Below, in pieces: positions 45,483 to 57,763 of a stretch of DNA of 64,000 nt. Every line of letters begins with the position of its first letter. The first letter of the stretch is position 1. The DNA is from Macrococcus carouselicus (GTDB lineage: Bacteria; Bacillota; Bacilli; Staphylococcales; Staphylococcaceae). The DNA lies in the NCBI RefSeq assembly GCF_004359515.1, contig NZ_SCWD01000001.1, forward strand, positions 248,001-312,000. Reading direction: 5' to 3'. The position numbers were made by a program, and so were the translations under genes. The notes under the pieces were generated by a model. The model searched no databases. It was not told the DNA's origin and saw nothing but the letters and a program-made list of their open reading frames with translations.

Positions 45483-46578
45483 GCTTAAATTAGGACAGAC
45501 AATCGGCATCGTGGGCGGCGGCCAGCTCGGTAAGATGATGGCGCAAAGCGCACAGGAGAGAGGCTTCAAGGTCGCGGTACTGGATCCTGATGATACCTGT
45601 CCTGCGCGTTACGTCAGCCAGCACTTCATCCATGCACCTTATAATGATGCGGAGGCCCTGCAGCAGCTCGGCGCAGTGTCAGACGTCATCACATATGAAT
45701 TCGAGAATATCAGCGGTGAGGAACTGGCGAAGATCACGTCACAGTTCAATGTACCGCAGGGGGCAGAGACAGTTGTGACCCTGCAGAACCGTCTCGCTGA
45801 GAAGAATGCGCTGAAAGGGGGCGGTGCTGCGGTTGTACCGTTCGTCTCCGTGACGGATCAGGATGAACTGAAAAAAGCGGCTGATACGTTAGGCTTCCCG
45901 TTCATGCTGAAGACGACGTTCGGCGGCTATGACGGTAAAGGCCAGCTTGTCATCAGCAGTGCCGAGGATTTCAAGGCAGCGGACGAACTGCTCGCTGCCC
46001 GTCCTTGTGTCGCAGAGCAGCGCATCAACCTGAAGTCTGAGATCTCCATCACAGCGACTGCATCATCTGACGGCAGTGTCGTCTTCTTCCCGGTGCAGGA
46101 GAATGAGCACCGCAGCCAGATCCTCTACAAGACGATTGTGACAGGCCGTCACGCGCATGAGGAAGCGGCCATCAATGAAGTGAAGAAGATCATGGCGGCC
46201 ATCCGCTTCATCGGTACCTTCACGGTCGAGTTCTTCATCGACCAGGCAGATGTGCTGTACGTGAACGAGATCGCACCGCGTCCGCACAATTCCGGCCATT
46301 ACTCAATCGAAGCCTGCGACTATTCGCAGTTCGATACGCATATCCTGGCGGTAGCCGGCTGGCAGCTGCCGGAGAGAATTGAGCTGCTGAAGCCTGCCGT
46401 CATGTTCAACCTGCTCGGTCAGGACCTGGATGTGATGGAGGACGAATTTGCATCGCGACCGGACTGGCACGTGCATGTGTACGGCAAGGCAGTACGCAAG
46501 GAGAACCGCAAGATGGGCCATGTGACGATTCTGGATCTGGATAATGACTATGAAGCCATTTATAAGGAGAGAATGTAG
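45469..46578 (+). CDS. purK: 5-(carboxyamino)imidazole ribonucleotide synthase
   Basis: PurK uses ATP and bicarbonate to make N5-CAIR, the substrate of PurE. ATP-grasp fold of 369 residues: [12 protein letters not shown] at the N-terminus, GGYDGKGQ in the ATP loop and [17 protein letters not shown] near the active site. It overlaps purE by 14 nt and is followed directly by purC. Confidence 0.96.
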   Translation: MTYTKLKLGQTIGIVGGGQLGKMMAQSAQERGFKVAVLDPDDTCPARYVSQHFIHAPYNDAEALQQLGAVSDVITYEFENISGEELAKITSQFNVPQGAETVVTLQNRLAEKNALKGGGAAVVPFVSVTDQDELKKAADTLGFPFMLKTTFGGYDGKGQLVISSAEDFKAADELLAARPCVAEQRINLKSEISITATASSDGSVVFFPVQENEHRSQILYKTIVTGRHAHEEAAINEVKKIMAAIRFIGTFTVEFFIDQADVLYVNEIAPRPHNSGHYSIEACDYSQFDTHILAVAGWQLPERIELLKPAVMFNLLGQDLDVMEDEFASRPDWHVHVYGKAVRKENRKMGHVTILDLDNDYEAIYKERM

Positions 46579-47277
46579 ATGTTAGTATATGAAGGTAAAG
46601 CAAAGCGCGTGTTCGCAACAGACGACGACCAGGTCTACCGCATCGCCTATAAGGATGAGGTCACTGCAGGGAACGGTGCCAAGAAGGATTCAATGGCAGG
46701 GAAAGGCCGCCTGAACAATATGATCACCAGCCGCTTCTTCGAGTTACTCGCTGACGCAGGCTACGCGTCACACTTCATCAAGCGTCTGTCAGAGACAGAG
46801 CAGCTCGTGAGGAAAGTGGAGATCATTCCGCTTGAAGTCGTGGTCCGCAATATCGCGGCAGGAAGCATCACGAAGCGTCTCGGCTTCACGAAAGGCGAAG
46901 CGTTCAAGGCGCCGTTAGTTGAGTTCTACTACAAGAAGGATGAACTGAACGACCCGATCGTCACGGATGACCACGTGAAACTGCTCGGTATCGCTGATGA
47001 CAAGGATATCAGTGAATTAAAGGACCAGGCGCTGAAGATCAACACCATTCTGATCGATATCATGAACAAGATGAGCCTCGATTTAGTGGACTTCAAGATT
47101 GAATTCGGCAAAGATAAAGCGGGTAACATTCTCCTCGCTGACGAGATTTCACCTGATACGTGCCGCATCTGGGACAAAGAGACGAAAGAGAACTTTGATA
47201 AGGATGTCTACCGCGAAGACACGGGCTCACTGATTGATACCTATACTCACTTCTACAAAAAAATGGAGGCTTTATAA
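46579..47277 (+). CDS. purC: SAICAR synthase
   Basis: PurC joins aspartate to CAIR with ATP. The 232 residues contain YEGKAKRVF at the start, the signature [11 protein letters not shown] and [12 protein letters not shown]. It follows the purK stop at once, and purS begins 3 nt after its stop. Confidence 0.96.
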   Translation: MLVYEGKAKRVFATDDDQVYRIAYKDEVTAGNGAKKDSMAGKGRLNNMITSRFFELLADAGYASHFIKRLSETEQLVRKVEIIPLEVVVRNIAAGSITKRLGFTKGEAFKAPLVEFYYKKDELNDPIVTDDHVKLLGIADDKDISELKDQALKINTILIDIMNKMSLDLVDFKIEFGKDKAGNILLADEISPDTCRIWDKETKENFDKDVYREDTGSLIDTYTHFYKKMEAL

Positions 47278-47279
47278 TC

Positions 47280-47531
47280 ATGAAAAACATCGAACTATAC
47301 ATCACATTACAGAAACAGGTATTAGATACACAGGGACAGACACTGACACGTGCAGTACATGACTTAGGCTACAGCCAGGTCAACGATATCCGCGTCGGCA
47401 AAGTGTTATACATGACAGTGGACGAGGCAACTGACGAAGCGGTTGACAACGTCGTCCGTACGTTAAGCGAGAAACTGTTCGCGAACACGGTCATCGAAGA
47501 ATACAGCTACAAAGTCGTGGAGGCGGAATAA
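47280..47531 (+). CDS. purS: FGAM synthase subunit PurS
   Basis: An 83-residue small subunit that links PurQ and PurL in the Gram-positive FGAM synthase complex. The text [18 protein letters not shown] and VGKVLYM are typical. The stop overlaps the purQ ATG by one base. Confidence 0.94.
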   Translation: MKNIELYITLQKQVLDTQGQTLTRAVHDLGYSQVNDIRVGKVLYMTVDEATDEAVDNVVRTLSEKLFANTVIEEYSYKVVEAE

Positions 47532-48193
47532 TGAAGTTCGCTGTCATTGAATTTCCAGGGTCAAACTGTGACCGTGACATGCTGAACGCAGCACTGATCA
47601 CGGGCATGGAAGCGGAATACGTGGACTACCGCAGGACGTCTCTAGACGGCTTTGACGGTGTGCTGATTCCGGGTGGTTTCTCCTTCGGTGACTACCTGCG
47701 CTGCGGCGCGATGGCACGTGTGGCTCCGATCGTGGATGAAGTGAGACGCCTGGCTGCTGAAGGAAAACCGGTGCTCGGTGTCTGCAACGGCTTCCAGATC
47801 TTAACGGAGATCGGCTTACTGCCGGGTGCGCTGCTGCATAACGAAAGCCATAAATTCGTCTGCCGTAACGAGCACCTGACGATTCTGAATAACGAGACAA
47901 AGTTCACACATCTTTATGAGAAGGACGAGACAGTCGTCTATCCGATTGCTCACGGTGAGGGGTCTTACTACTGCTCACCTGAGACGATGAAGGAACTGCA
48001 GGCCAACAAGCAGATCATCCTGTCCTACTCCGAGAATCCGAACGGGTCACTGGAGGACATCGCCGGTATCGTGAACAAGGAAGGCAATGTCTGCGGCATG
48101 ATGCCTCACCCGGAACGTGCGATGGATACATTACTCGGTTCTGAAGACGGCAGACGCTTATTCCAAGGTATCTTAGAAAGCTGGGGGAAATAA
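47531..48193 (+). CDS. purQ: FGAM synthase glutaminase subunit PurQ
   Basis: A class I glutamine amidotransferase of 220 residues that gives ammonia to Pur[14 protein letters not shown] at the N-terminus, the nucleophile in [11 protein letters not shown], and His/Glu in [10 protein letters not shown] are present. Overlaps purS by one base. Confidence 0.96.
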   Translation: MKFAVIEFPGSNCDRDMLNAALITGMEAEYVDYRRTSLDGFDGVLIPGGFSFGDYLRCGAMARVAPIVDEVRRLAAEGKPVLGVCNGFQILTEIGLLPGALLHNESHKFVCRNEHLTILNNETKFTHLYEKDETVVYPIAHGEGSYYCSPETMKELQANKQIILSYSENPNGSLEDIAGIVNKEGNVCGMMPHPERAMDTLLGSEDGRRLFQGILESWGK

Positions 48194-48196
48194 CAG

Positions 48197-50374
48197 ATGA
48201 AATTTTTAGATCCAACGATCGAAGACATTAAAAATAACAGACTGTATGCGGATATGGGTCTCTCTGACGAAGAATATGACAAAGTCTGTGATATTCTAGG
48301 CCGTCAGCCGAACTACACAGAGATCGGTATCTTCTCCGTGATGTGGAGTGAGCACTGTTCATACAAACACTCCAAGCCTTTCCTGAAGCAGTTCCCCGTG
48401 ACAGGTGAACGCGTCCTGATGGGTCCTGGTGAAGGCGCCGGAGTAGTTGATATCGGTGACAACCAGGCCGTTGTCTTCAAGGTGGAGTCACATAACCATC
48501 CGAGTGCGATTGAGCCTTACCAGGGTGCAGCGACAGGTGTCGGCGGTATCGTCCGTGACATCGTCTCCATCGGTGCGCGTCCGGTCCAGCTCTTAAACAG
48601 TCTCCGTTTCGGCGAACTGGATTCCAGGCAGAACCAGCGCCTCTTCAGTGGTGTGGTCGCAGGTATCGGCGGCTACGGTAACTGTATCGGCATCCCGGCA
48701 GTGGCAGGGGAGATTGAATTCGATTCACAGTACGACGGCAACCCGCTGGTCAATGCGATGTGTGTCGGTATCATCGACCATGACAAGATCCAGAAAGGGA
48801 CAGCGAAAGGGGCCGGCAACCCGGTCATCTACGTCGGCCTGAAGACAGGTCGAGACGGAATCCACGGTGCGACATTCGCCTCTGAGGAGCTGAACGAGGA
48901 ATCTGAGTCCAAGCGTCCATCCGTTCAGATCGGTGACCCGTTCGTTGGCAAGAAGCTGATGGAAGCGACACTGGAAGCCATCACTTACCCTGAGCTGGTC
49001 GGTATCCAGGACATGGGTGCTGCAGGTCTGACGTCGTCATCGTCAGAGATGGCAGCGAAAGGGAACTCAGGTATTCACCTGCACCTCGAGAAAGTACCGA
49101 CGCGTGAAGCAGGCATCTCGCCTTACGAGATGATGTTATCAGAGACACAGGAGCGTATGCTGCTCGTCGTTGAAAAAGGCACGGAGCAGAAGTTCCTCGA
49201 TTTATTCGACCATCATGAACTGGACAGTGCAGTCATCGGTGAAGTGACGGATACTGACCGCTTCGTCCTGACCTACGACGATGAAATCTATGCGGATATT
49301 CCGGTACAGCCACTCAGTGACGAAGCGCCGGTCTATGTTTTAGAAGGTAAAGCGGCTGAATACGCTGAAGTGGATCATAACTATGCGGATATCGATGCAC
49401 AGGCGGTCTTCGAACGTCTCCTGAATCATCCGACCCTCGCTTCAAAGACATGGGCTTACTCACAGTATGACCAGCAGGTCGGTGCGAACACAATCATCAA
49501 GCCAGGTCTGTCAGCAGGTGTGACGCGTGTTGAGGGTACAACGAAAGCCATCGCCTCTACGATTGACGGTGAAGCACGCTACGTCTTCAATAACCCGTAC
49601 GAAGGCGGTAAGATGGTCGTTGCTGAAGCCTACCGTAACCTGATCGCAGTCGGCAGTCTGCCGCTTGCGATGACGGACTGTCTCAACTACGGGAACCCTG
49701 AGAAACCTGAGATCTACCAGCAGCTGGCAGATTCTACCCGCGGTATGGCGGAGGCCTGTGCAGCCTTGAATACACCGGTTGTCTCAGGGAACGTTTCACT
49801 TTATAACGAAACGAAAGGCGAAGCGATCTTCCCGACGCCAGTCGTCGGTATGGTCGGCTTAATTGAAGATATCGAATTCTTGCGCGACTTCACGCCGACA
49901 GAAGGCGAAGCACTGTACTTAGTAGGCGCAACTGACGCGGACTTCAGCGGTTCACAGATCGAGAAATTATTATTCAACGAAGTGGCACACAGAGAAGTGC
50001 CGATTGATTTAGAGCAGGAAGTGCAGCGCGGCGAAGCCATCCGCAAGCTGATCACAGACGGCAAGCTGTCACACGTCCAGGCAGTCGGCAAAGGCGGCAT
50101 CGCGATCAAGCTCGCACAGATGGCTGCTTACTTCGAGACAGGAATCGAAGCGGAACTTGCCCTGCCGGTTGAACAGTTATTCAGTGAAACACAAGGTCGC
50201 TACATCGTCATCGCTAAGGAAGACATCGAACTTAAGGATGCCGTTAAAATCGGTACATTCGGCACTCAAGGTTTTAGAGTAGCAGCAGATAACGGTTCAA
50301 TCGAAGAAGACGTTGACAGCATGATCCGTACTTGGAGAGGAGCAATCAGTCAATGTATGACATCCGCGGTCTAA
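48197..50374 (+). CDS. purL: FGAM synthase subunit PurL (small type)
   Basis: The 725-residue synthetase subunit of the three-part enzyme, with [26 protein letters not shown] and [16 protein letters not shown]. It converts FGAR to FGAM with ATP and ammonia from PurQ. Its last 22 bases overlap purF, and the end reads [15 protein letters not shown]. Confidence 0.96.
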   Translation: MKFLDPTIEDIKNNRLYADMGLSDEEYDKVCDILGRQPNYTEIGIFSVMWSEHCSYKHSKPFLKQFPVTGERVLMGPGEGAGVVDIGDNQAVVFKVESHNHPSAIEPYQGAATGVGGIVRDIVSIGARPVQLLNSLRFGELDSRQNQRLFSGVVAGIGGYGNCIGIPAVAGEIEFDSQYDGNPLVNAMCVGIIDHDKIQKGTAKGAGNPVIYVGLKTGRDGIHGATFASEELNEESESKRPSVQIGDPFVGKKLMEATLEAITYPELVGIQDMGAAGLTSSSSEMAAKGNSGIHLHLEKVPTREAGISPYEMMLSETQERMLLVVEKGTEQKFLDLFDHHELDSAVIGEVTDTDRFVLTYDDEIYADIPVQPLSDEAPVYVLEGKAAEYAEVDHNYADIDAQAVFERLLNHPTLASKTWAYSQYDQQVGANTIIKPGLSAGVTRVEGTTKAIASTIDGEARYVFNNPYEGGKMVVAEAYRNLIAVGSLPLAMTDCLNYGNPEKPEIYQQLADSTRGMAEACAALNTPVVSGNVSLYNETKGEAIFPTPVVGMVGLIEDIEFLRDFTPTEGEALYLVGATDADFSGSQIEKLLFNEVAHREVPIDLEQEVQRGEAIRKLITDGKLSHVQAVGKGGIAIKLAQMAAYFETGIEAELALPVEQLFSETQGRYIVIAKEDIELKDAVKIGTFGTQGFRVAADNGSIEEDVDSMIRTWRGAISQCMTSAV

Positions 50375-51771
50375 ACGAGGAATGCGGTGTATTCGGTATC
50401 TGGAATCACCCGAACGCAGCGGAACTGACATATATGGCACTTCACAGCCTGCAGCACCGGGGTCAGGAAGGCGCAGGAATCGTCTGTTCGAACGGCGAGA
50501 ACCTGTTCGGTGCTCGCGGTATGGGCCTGCTGCCTGACGCGATCAGTCAGGTGCAGCTCGAGTCACTGAAAGGTTACCGCAGCGCAATCGGTCACGTGCG
50601 CTATGCGACAACCGGTGCATCAGAGCTGTCCAATGTCCAGCCCTTTCTATTCAAACATTCGAAAGGGGATCTCGGACTCGCGCATAACGGTAATCTGACG
50701 AATGCGCGCCAGATCCGTCTGGCACTGGAGGAGGAGGGCGCGATCTTCCAGACGTCCTCTGACTCAGAGGTGCTCGGTCACTTATTATTCAAGGCGAAGT
50801 CACCGAACTTCAAAGCTAACCTGAAAGCAGCGCTCAATCAGATCAAAGGTGCATTCGCTTACCTGGTGCTGCAGAAGGGCAGTCTGACTGCGACACTGGA
50901 CAGCCACGGTGTGCGTCCGCTCATGCTCGGCAAGGTGGACGGCGCGTACTGTGTAGCGAGTGAATCATGTGCGCTGATGGCAATCGGCGCGGAATATATC
51001 CGTGACGTTGAGCCGGGTGAGGTCTTGACGTTCAATGATGATGGCATGGACGAGGATAACTACGCGCTTGAGACGAAGCACCGCATGTGTTCGATGGAAT
51101 ACGTCTACTTCGCGCGTCCCGACTCCGAGTTCAGACATCACTCCATCTACAATGTGCGTAAGGCACTGGGTGAACAGCTTGCCAAAGAGATGGACGTGGC
51201 TGCGGATATCGTCATCGGTGTCCCGGATTCATCACTTCAGGCGGCCAAAGGGTTCTCGGCCTATTCAGGGATTCCGAATGAACAGGGCCTCCTCAAGAAC
51301 CGTTACGTCGGCCGCACATTCATCACGCCTGACCAGAAGATGCGTGAGCGCGCGGTCCGCATGAAGCACGCGCCGATCCGCGACGTCGTCGAAGGGAAAC
51401 GCGTCATCGTCATCGATGACTCCATCGTCCGCGGCACGACAAGTAAGTATATCGTCAAGGCATTACGCAGTGCCGGTGCGAAGGAAGTCCATATGGGCAT
51501 CTCATCACCGCCGCTGAAGCATCCTTGTTATTACGGTATCGATGTCTCGACGCATGCGGAACTGATCGCGGCCTACCAGACGGTCGAGGAGATCCGTCAG
51601 GAGATTGAAGTCGATTCACTGACTTATCTGTCGGTTGAAGGGATGCACGATGTCTATTCACGCTTTGAGTCAAAAGGTGAATGTGATGCCTGCTTCACCG
51701 GCAGCTACCCGATTGAGATCGTGGATCACCTGTTACCAGAAGAAAAAGAGAAGAAGACGAAGGGAGTCTAA
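50353..51771 (+). CDS. purF: Amidophosphoribosyltransferase
   Basis: PurF makes phosphoribosylamine from PRPP and glutamine, the first committed step. ATG 50353 gives [17 protein letters not shown]: an 11-residue propeptide before the Ntn nucleophile Cys12 (ECGVFGI), as in Bacillus, where it is removed. The PRPP loop [15 protein letters not shown] is present, and C-terminal cysteines ([21 protein letters not shown]) fit the 4Fe-4S type. AGAGGAG lies upstream inside purL. Confidence 0.95.
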   Translation: MYDIRGLNEECGVFGIWNHPNAAELTYMALHSLQHRGQEGAGIVCSNGENLFGARGMGLLPDAISQVQLESLKGYRSAIGHVRYATTGASELSNVQPFLFKHSKGDLGLAHNGNLTNARQIRLALEEEGAIFQTSSDSEVLGHLLFKAKSPNFKANLKAALNQIKGAFAYLVLQKGSLTATLDSHGVRPLMLGKVDGAYCVASESCALMAIGAEYIRDVEPGEVLTFNDDGMDEDNYALETKHRMCSMEYVYFARPDSEFRHHSIYNVRKALGEQLAKEMDVAADIVIGVPDSSLQAAKGFSAYSGIPNEQGLLKNRYVGRTFITPDQKMRERAVRMKHAPIRDVVEGKRVIVIDDSIVRGTTSKYIVKALRSAGAKEVHMGISSPPLKHPCYYGIDVSTHAELIAAYQTVEEIRQEIEVDSLTYLSVEGMHDVYSRFESKGECDACFTGSYPIEIVDHLLPEEKEKKTKGV

Positions 51772-51773
51772 CC

Positions 51774-52799
51774 ATGTCAGAAGCATATAAATCATCAGGT
51801 GTGGATATCCACGCCGGCTACGAGGCAGTCGAACGCATGAAGAAACACGTATCACTGACGATGCGTAAAGAAGTACTGGGAGGTCTCGGCGGGTTCGGCG
51901 CGGCATTTGATCTGTCACAGCTGAATATGACAGCACCTGTCCTCGTCTCAGGGACAGACGGTGTCGGCACGAAGCTTCGTCTGGCGATTGATGCAGACCG
52001 CCACGACACGATCGGTATCGATGCAGTCGCGATGTGTGTCAATGATATTCTGACGACAGGGGCGCTTCCTCTCTACTTCCTGGATTATCTCGCGCTGAAC
52101 AAGGTGGATCCCGTTGTCGTTGAGCAGATCGTCAAAGGGGTCGCTGAGGGCTGCGTGCAGTCTGAGTGTGCACTGATCGGCGGTGAGACAGCAGAGATGG
52201 GCGACATGTATCACACCGGTGACTACGATATCGCAGGCTTTGCGGTCGGTGCTGTTGAGAAGGCAGATTATGTGACGGGTGAGAACATCAGGTCAGGCGA
52301 CGTCATGATCGGCCTCACGTCAAGCGGCATTCACTCAAATGGCTACAGTCTGGTCAGAAAGATTATTCGCGATAATCACATCGACTTGAACGCTATGATC
52401 GGCGGCAGAACAGTGCTGGATACCATCATCGAACCGACACGTCTCTATGTCAAAGCAGTGAAAGACGTCATCCAGTCCGGGAAAATCCACGGGATGTGTC
52501 ATATCACAGGCGGCGGTTTCATCGAGAACATTCCGCGCGTCCTGCCGGAAGGTCTGTCAGCGAAGATTGATGTCAGTGCGATTCCTGAGCAGCCGGTCTT
52601 CAGCTGGCTCGAGGAACAGGGCAGGCTTGACCGCCTGGAAATGTACAACGTCTTTAATATGGGGATCGGCTTCGTGCTGATCGTCAGCCAGGAGGACGAG
52701 CAGGCGGTCATGGGTATGCTGGCAGCAGCCGGTGAACAGGGTATTCTGATGGGGACGATCGAAGAGAACGCTGAGCCGATCACCCTTACAGGTCTCTGA
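51774..52799 (+). CDS. purM: AIR synthase
   Basis: PurM cyclises FGAM to AIR with ATP. The 341 residues contain [29 protein letters not shown] and [16 protein letters not shown]. It begins 2 nt after purF and is followed by purN after 1 nt. Confidence 0.96.
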   Translation: MSEAYKSSGVDIHAGYEAVERMKKHVSLTMRKEVLGGLGGFGAAFDLSQLNMTAPVLVSGTDGVGTKLRLAIDADRHDTIGIDAVAMCVNDILTTGALPLYFLDYLALNKVDPVVVEQIVKGVAEGCVQSECALIGGETAEMGDMYHTGDYDIAGFAVGAVEKADYVTGENIRSGDVMIGLTSSGIHSNGYSLVRKIIRDNHIDLNAMIGGRTVLDTIIEPTRLYVKAVKDVIQSGKIHGMCHITGGGFIENIPRVLPEGLSAKIDVSAIPEQPVFSWLEEQGRLDRLEMYNVFNMGIGFVLIVSQEDEQAVMGMLAAAGEQGILMGTIEENAEPITLTGL

Positions 52800-52800
52800 T

Positions 52801-53364
52801 ATGAAAAATGTAGCGATCTTTGCGTCAGGCAGTGGCACAAATTTCGAGAAGATAATGGAAAACGTGAAGATCGGTTACCTGGACAATATCCGGGTGACGG
52901 GTCTTTATGTTGATAAAGGGGATGCTTATGCCATTGAACGTGCGAAGCATTATGATGTGCCGGTCCATCTTTTTGAAATGAAGCACTTTGCATCGAAGTC
53001 AGCGTACGAGGAAGCGATCCTGCGGCAGCTTGAGACAGACCAGGTGGAATGGCTGATCCTGGCAGGCTATATGAAGCTCGTCGGTCCGACGCTCCTTGAG
53101 CCTTTTGAAGGTCATATCCTGAATATCCATCCGTCTATCCTGCCGAGCTTTCCGGGGAAGGACGCCGTGCGTCAGGCGCTTGACTACGGCTGCCGTGTCT
53201 CAGGCGTCACCGTGCATTACGTGGATGCCGGTATGGATACAGGCACGATCATCGACCAGATGAGCTGTCCGATTCACGAAGATGATACGAAGGAGACACT
53301 GCAGTTACGTATCCAGACCCTCGAGTACGAACTTTATCCAAGAGTCATCAAAAAAATCATTTAA
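52801..53364 (+). CDS. purN: GAR transformylase
   Basis: PurN adds a formyl group from 10-formyl-THF to GAR. It has [12 protein letters not shown] at the start, the active-site [14 protein letters not shown] and the [19 protein letters not shown] stretch. Length 187 residues. The formyl donor comes from FolD. Confidence 0.96.
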   Translation: MKNVAIFASGSGTNFEKIMENVKIGYLDNIRVTGLYVDKGDAYAIERAKHYDVPVHLFEMKHFASKSAYEEAILRQLETDQVEWLILAGYMKLVGPTLLEPFEGHILNIHPSILPSFPGKDAVRQALDYGCRVSGVTVHYVDAGMDTGTIIDQMSCPIHEDDTKETLQLRIQTLEYELYPRVIKKII

Positions 53365-53374
53365 GGAGTCTGTC

Positions 53375-54853
53375 ATGAGAAAAGCATTGTTAAGTGTGTC
53401 AGATAAAACAGGTATTACTGAATTTGCAGAGCAGTTAATCGAGCAGGGATTCGAAATCTATTCAACAGGCGGTACGAAACAGACACTGGTCGACCACAAC
53501 ATCGCGGTGAAATCGGTCAGTGAGCTGACGCAGTTCCCTGAGATCATGGACGGCCGCGTCAAGACGCTGCATCCGAATATCCACGGGGGTATCCTGGCCA
53601 ACCGCGCTATCCCGGAACATCTTGCGGCACTGAAGGAGCATGGTATTGAACTGATCGACCTTGTTGCCGTCAACCTGTATCCATTTGAGGAGACAGTAGC
53701 GAAACCGGACGTGACGGAAGCAGATGCGATCGAGAACATCGATATCGGCGGACCGACCATGCTCCGTGCGAGTGCGAAGAACTTCAGGCACGTACTGACG
53801 GTCGTGGACCCTGCTGACTACACGGCTGTCATTGATAAGCTGAAAAACGATGCAGTGGACGCAGCGTTCCGTAAAGAGCTGATGGTCAAGACATTCAGCC
53901 ATACAGCGAAATACGATGCAGCCATCGTTGATTTCTTCAGCGAGCAGGCCACAGCGCTCCGCTACGGTGAGAACCCGCAGCAGCAGGCGAAATTCGTCAG
54001 GACGTCAAGTGCACCGAATACGATTGCCGGTGCCAAGCAGCTGCATGGCAAGGAACTGAGCTACAACAATATCAAGGATGCGGATGCGACCTTAAGTCTG
54101 GTGAAGAAGTTCGACCAGCCGGCAGCAGTGGCCGTGAAACATATGAATCCGTGCGGTGTCGGTGTCGGCGCGACAATCGAGGAAGCCTTCCAGAATGCGT
54201 TTGATGCGGACAGCCAGTCTATTTTCGGCGGCATTGTCGCACTGAACCGTCCGGTTGACGAGGCGACAGCTAAGAAACTGGGCAGTATCTTCCTTGAGGT
54301 GATTATCGCACCGGGCTTTGAGGACGCAGCTTCAGAGATTCTGACGCAGAAAAAGAACATCCGTCTCCTTGAGGTCGAGATGGACAGTGACGCTGAGACG
54401 GAGGAATTCGTCTCAGTCTCAGGCGGCTACTTAGTCCAGGACAAAGATACAAAGATGTTGACGCGTGAAGAAATGACCGTCGTCACTGAAGCGCAGCCGA
54501 CAGAAGCGCAGTGGCAGGCGATGGAACTCGGCTGGACAGTCGTGAAGAGCGTGAAGAGTAATGCCATTGTCCTCGCGAACGCGAAACAGACAGTCGGTAT
54601 CGGCGCGGGGCAGATGAACCGTGTCGGCGCGGCGAAGATTGCCATCGAACGTGCCATTGAAATGAACGACAACGTTATTTTAGCGAGTGACGGCTTCTTC
54701 CCGATGAGCGATACAGTGGAGACAGCGGCAGAGGCGGGCATCAAATGCATCATCCAGCCGGGTGGTTCCATCAAGGACCAGGACTCGATCGATGCAGCAA
54801 ATAAACTCGGCATTGCGATGGTCACGACCGGCATGCGCCACTTCAAACACTAG
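53375..54853 (+). CDS. purH: AICAR transformylase / IMP cyclohydrolase
   Basis: A bifunctional enzyme of 492 residues for the last two steps to IMP. The N-terminal cyclohydrolase has [16 protein letters not shown] and [13 protein letters not shown]; the transformylase has KHMNPCGVG and SDGFFPMSD. The ATG at 53375 follows AAGGAG; an upstream in-frame start at 53282 would lie inside purN and does not match the family. Confidence 0.96.
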   Translation: MRKALLSVSDKTGITEFAEQLIEQGFEIYSTGGTKQTLVDHNIAVKSVSELTQFPEIMDGRVKTLHPNIHGGILANRAIPEHLAALKEHGIELIDLVAVNLYPFEETVAKPDVTEADAIENIDIGGPTMLRASAKNFRHVLTVVDPADYTAVIDKLKNDAVDAAFRKELMVKTFSHTAKYDAAIVDFFSEQATALRYGENPQQQAKFVRTSSAPNTIAGAKQLHGKELSYNNIKDADATLSLVKKFDQPAAVAVKHMNPCGVGVGATIEEAFQNAFDADSQSIFGGIVALNRPVDEATAKKLGSIFLEVIIAPGFEDAASEILTQKKNIRLLEVEMDSDAETEEFVSVSGGYLVQDKDTKMLTREEMTVVTEAQPTEAQWQAMELGWTVVKSVKSNAIVLANAKQTVGIGAGQMNRVGAAKIAIERAIEMNDNVILASDGFFPMSDTVETAAEAGIKCIIQPGGSIKDQDSIDAANKLGIAMVTTGMRHFKH

Positions 54854-54861
54854 GAGGACAT

Positions 54862-56094
54862 ATGAAAGTACTCGTAATCGGTTCAGGCGGCCGTGAGCAC
54901 GCACTGAGCCACAAACTGAGCAGCTCGCAGCATGTGGAAGAAGTCTTCGTCATTCCAGGAAATGACGCGATGCAGAACGTCGCGACAGTGGTCGGTGACA
55001 TCAAGGAGACAGAGCATGAAAAAATCGTCCGGTTCGCACAAGAAAACGCAGCTGAATGGGTGGTCATCGGGCCTGAGCAGCCCCTGACTGAAGGACTGGC
55101 TGACGCGCTGACTGCGGCAGGTATCAAGGTCTTCGGACCGAACAAGGAAGCGGCACAGATTGAAGGCTCCAAATCGTTTGCTAAGGCCATCATGGCGAAG
55201 TACGACATTCCGACAGCAGAATATGCCGTCATCCATACAAAGGAAGCGGCGCTTGACTACTTGATGGATCACCCGGCGCCGATCGTGCTGAAGCAGGACG
55301 GACTCGCGGCAGGTAAAGGCGTCATCGTTGCGATGACACATGAGGAGGCCGTCGGTGCGATTGAACGCTTCTACAAGGACGGCGATGCGGAAGTCGTCTT
55401 TGAGGAGTTCCTGGCAGGTGAGGAGTTCTCACTGATGGTCTTCGTCAATGATGACTTCATCATTCCGTTCGATGTCATCGCCCAGGACCATAAGCGCGCC
55501 TATGACGGCGACAAGGGACCTAATACAGGCGGTATGGGTGCCTACTGTCCTGTCCCGCACATCGGTGAGGATATACTGAAGGTGACGAACGAACGCATCG
55601 CCTATCCGATCGCGCAAGCGATGAGCGAGGAGGGTCTGAACTACTTCGGTCTCCTCTATATCGGTGCGATCATCACAGAGGACGGACCGAAAGTCATCGA
55701 GTTCAACGCGCGGTTCGGCGACCCGGAATGCCAGGTGCTCTTGACGAAGATGGACAGTGATTTCATCGAAGTGCTGGCAGCGCTGGAGAGAAAGGAAGCC
55801 ATCGAGCTTGAGTGGTCAGAGGATGCTGTTGTCGGCGTCGTACTGGCAGCGGCCGGTTATCCGGGCAGTTATGACAGAGGTCATAAAGTCTACGGTTACA
55901 ACGGCGAGCTTGATTATTATATCAGCGGTCTGAAGAAAGAGGATGACTGGGTGACGAACGGCGGACGTGTGATGCTGGCACTGGGCACGGGCCGGTCGAT
56001 CGAGGAAGCGGTCAAGGCAAGCTACGGGAACGTGGATAAAATCACGAGCGATGGACTCTTCCATCGTCAGGATATCGCGCATAGAGCATTATAA
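54862..56094 (+). CDS. purD: GAR synthetase
   Basis: PurD joins glycine to phosphoribosylamine. The ATP-grasp protein of 410 residues has VLVIGSGGREHAL, GLAAGKGVIVA, NTGGMGAYCP and EFNARFGDPECQ. It is the last gene of the operon; a strong terminator follows. Confidence 0.97.
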   Translation: MKVLVIGSGGREHALSHKLSSSQHVEEVFVIPGNDAMQNVATVVGDIKETEHEKIVRFAQENAAEWVVIGPEQPLTEGLADALTAAGIKVFGPNKEAAQIEGSKSFAKAIMAKYDIPTAEYAVIHTKEAALDYLMDHPAPIVLKQDGLAAGKGVIVAMTHEEAVGAIERFYKDGDAEVVFEEFLAGEEFSLMVFVNDDFIIPFDVIAQDHKRAYDGDKGPNTGGMGAYCPVPHIGEDILKVTNERIAYPIAQAMSEEGLNYFGLLYIGAIITEDGPKVIEFNARFGDPECQVLLTKMDSDFIEVLAALERKEAIELEWSEDAVVGVVLAAAGYPGSYDRGHKVYGYNGELDYYISGLKKEDDWVTNGGRVMLALGTGRSIEEAVKASYGNVDKITSDGLFHRQDIAHRAL

Positions 56095-56103
56095 TAGAGA
56101 AGT

Positions 56104-56133
56104 GAAGCCCGCGTGAATGGCGGGCTTCTTTTT
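56104..56133 (+). terminator. Terminator of the purine operon
   Basis: GAAGCCCGC (56104-56112) and GCGGGCTTC (56120-56128) form a 9-bp G+C-rich stem, followed by TTTTT. Confidence 0.93.
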
Positions 56134-56173
56134 GCGTCGTCTGGATGCCCTGTAAACCCTCCCGGCGAACATC

Positions 56174-56200
56174 AAAAAAAGCGGAGCCGCAGCTCCGCTT
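56174..56200 (-). terminator. Minus-strand terminator of the small gene
   Basis: Read on the minus strand, AAGCGGAGC, loop TGCG and GCTCCGCTT are followed by a run of T (56174-56180). It closes the 42-codon gene at 56213 and stands back to back with the pur terminator. Confidence 0.85.
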
Positions 56201-56212
56201 ATCAACCCGGTA

Positions 56213-56341
56213 TTATTCGAATGTATTCTGAACGTCTTCGTGAGTCTCTTCTTGGCCTGTCTCATTACTGTCGTTCTGTTCAATAGGCTCTTTTGCTTGT
56301 TCAGCGTCTTCTTTATGCTGTTCGATTTTATCGTTTGTCAT
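56213..56341 (-). CDS. Small acidic protein, 42 residues, unknown function
   Basis: A short gene easily missed. On the minus strand a perfect ribosome site (TAAGGAGG) stands 8 nt before ATG 56341, then 42 codons to TAA, then a strong terminator 13 nt later. The product starts MTNDKIEQHKEDAEQAKEP and ends EETHEDVQNTFE: very hydrophilic, rich in Glu, Gln and Asn, no Cys, no hydrophobic segment, probably disordered. I do not know its function. The ribosome site and terminator together make it a believable gene. Confidence 0.75.
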   Translation of the reverse strand: MTNDKIEQHKEDAEQAKEPIEQNDSNETGQEETHEDVQNTFE

Positions 56342-56479
56342 GATAAATGCCTCCTTAATGATGATAGTCTGTTATTCCCGCAGAGTCAGCACATTAAACA
56401 TCTAGTCCTTAAGACTGAAATTTCCATCCAGACGGGACAACCCTCGTTCTTTTCACTATAATAGGCATGAGGTGGTAGT

Positions 56480-57757
56480 ATGAAATGGTTCAGAAACAAT
56501 GCCGAGGTGCTGACCGGTTATCTCCTCGGTCTGCTGATGATCGGCTTCGGTCTCTTTATTTTCTTCAATGCCGATGAAATCATCAACTTCAAGGAGATCG
56601 CCATCAATAAACTTCATATGTCACAGTTGAGTGACTTCATCAATCTCTACAGTTATGCCTTTATTGAGCTGCTCAGTCATTATATTAAAGCCTGGCCTTA
56701 TCTTTATAGTCTTGTCTTTATTCTGTATGGTCTCGGTCTTTTCTATATCAGTCATATCCTGAAAAAGACGACGTCACATGATACATCGATTTCGATCTTT
56801 TACCTGCTGACGGCTGTCTTCTTGTTCATGCTGACAGCGCTCTTCATGTTCAAGGTCTATGACAGCTACGCGCTGTTCTACTTTGCAGCATTTCTGCTGC
56901 TGATTTTCTATGCCCTGAACCGTCATAACCTGAACAGTGAGTTCCGCAAGATGCATTACCTGATTCTGATCCTGATCTTCGGTCTCGCCTATATCGTCAC
57001 GCAGAATCATGTGTATGACCGTCTGGTAAAGGAATCGGTGACACCGCTTGACCTGATGGCGCTGAACTTCTTCTTTATTCTGCTGTCCGGTATGGGCCTG
57101 CTCGCACTCGGCAACCACGTCTTCTTGCACCGTGCGAAGAAGGTCAGTGCCGCTGACCATTCACTCAGTCGTGCGAACCGTCGCAAGCGTGATAGAAAGT
57201 TCAGCCGCCTGATCAACCATCAGACGAATGATGCCTTCGCCCAGATTTCAAAGCAGTCCATGAAGATTGATGAACGGCTGATGCTGGCATGGAATCAGTT
57301 CACACGTGGCATCAGAAACTGGATTGATCTGCAGGATGAGGACATCCCGGGCTGGATGCGTAAGCCGAAATGGTTCAGCTTCTTCCAGGTGGAAATCCTC
57401 TTCGGCCTTCTGATGCTCCTGCTGACACTGATTGAACTCAACAACCGGAACGTGCTCTTCAATGTCACGAAGTTCAATGTCGTCAAGATGCAGTACTTCT
57501 ATGAATGGCTGAGTCTGTTCATTCTGCTGCTTACGGTCATCTGCTACCTGTTCTTCACGGTCATGATCCGTGTCAGAAACCGCGGCTATTTTGGTCAGCT
57601 CTTTACGATTTCGATTCTTTTTATCGAGATCATGACGAGTTTTTACCTGCTGCTGTTCAAAGGTGTTTCAGTCGCCTTGTTCATTCCCCCTGTTATAGTA
57701 CTGCTTGTGATCTTAGTCACACCGCTGTTTGTCAATCATTTGCGTAAAAATTACTAA
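56480..57757 (+). CDS. Polytopic membrane protein of unknown function
   Basis: A 425-residue protein with about ten membrane segments in two blocks: five to six before residue 215, then a charged cytoplasmic part (residues about 218-290, with SRANRRKRDRKFSRLINHQT), then four to five more. I know of a membrane protein at the same place next to purD in Staphylococcus, but no function. GAGGTGGTAGT precedes the ATG. Confidence 0.8.
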   Translation: MKWFRNNAEVLTGYLLGLLMIGFGLFIFFNADEIINFKEIAINKLHMSQLSDFINLYSYAFIELLSHYIKAWPYLYSLVFILYGLGLFYISHILKKTTSHDTSISIFYLLTAVFLFMLTALFMFKVYDSYALFYFAAFLLLIFYALNRHNLNSEFRKMHYLILILIFGLAYIVTQNHVYDRLVKESVTPLDLMALNFFFILLSGMGLLALGNHVFLHRAKKVSAADHSLSRANRRKRDRKFSRLINHQTNDAFAQISKQSMKIDERLMLAWNQFTRGIRNWIDLQDEDIPGWMRKPKWFSFFQVEILFGLLMLLLTLIELNNRNVLFNVTKFNVVKMQYFYEWLSLFILLLTVICYLFFTVMIRVRNRGYFGQLFTISILFIEIMTSFYLLLFKGVSVALFIPPVIVLLVILVTPLFVNHLRKNY

Positions 57758-57763
57758 CAGCTA

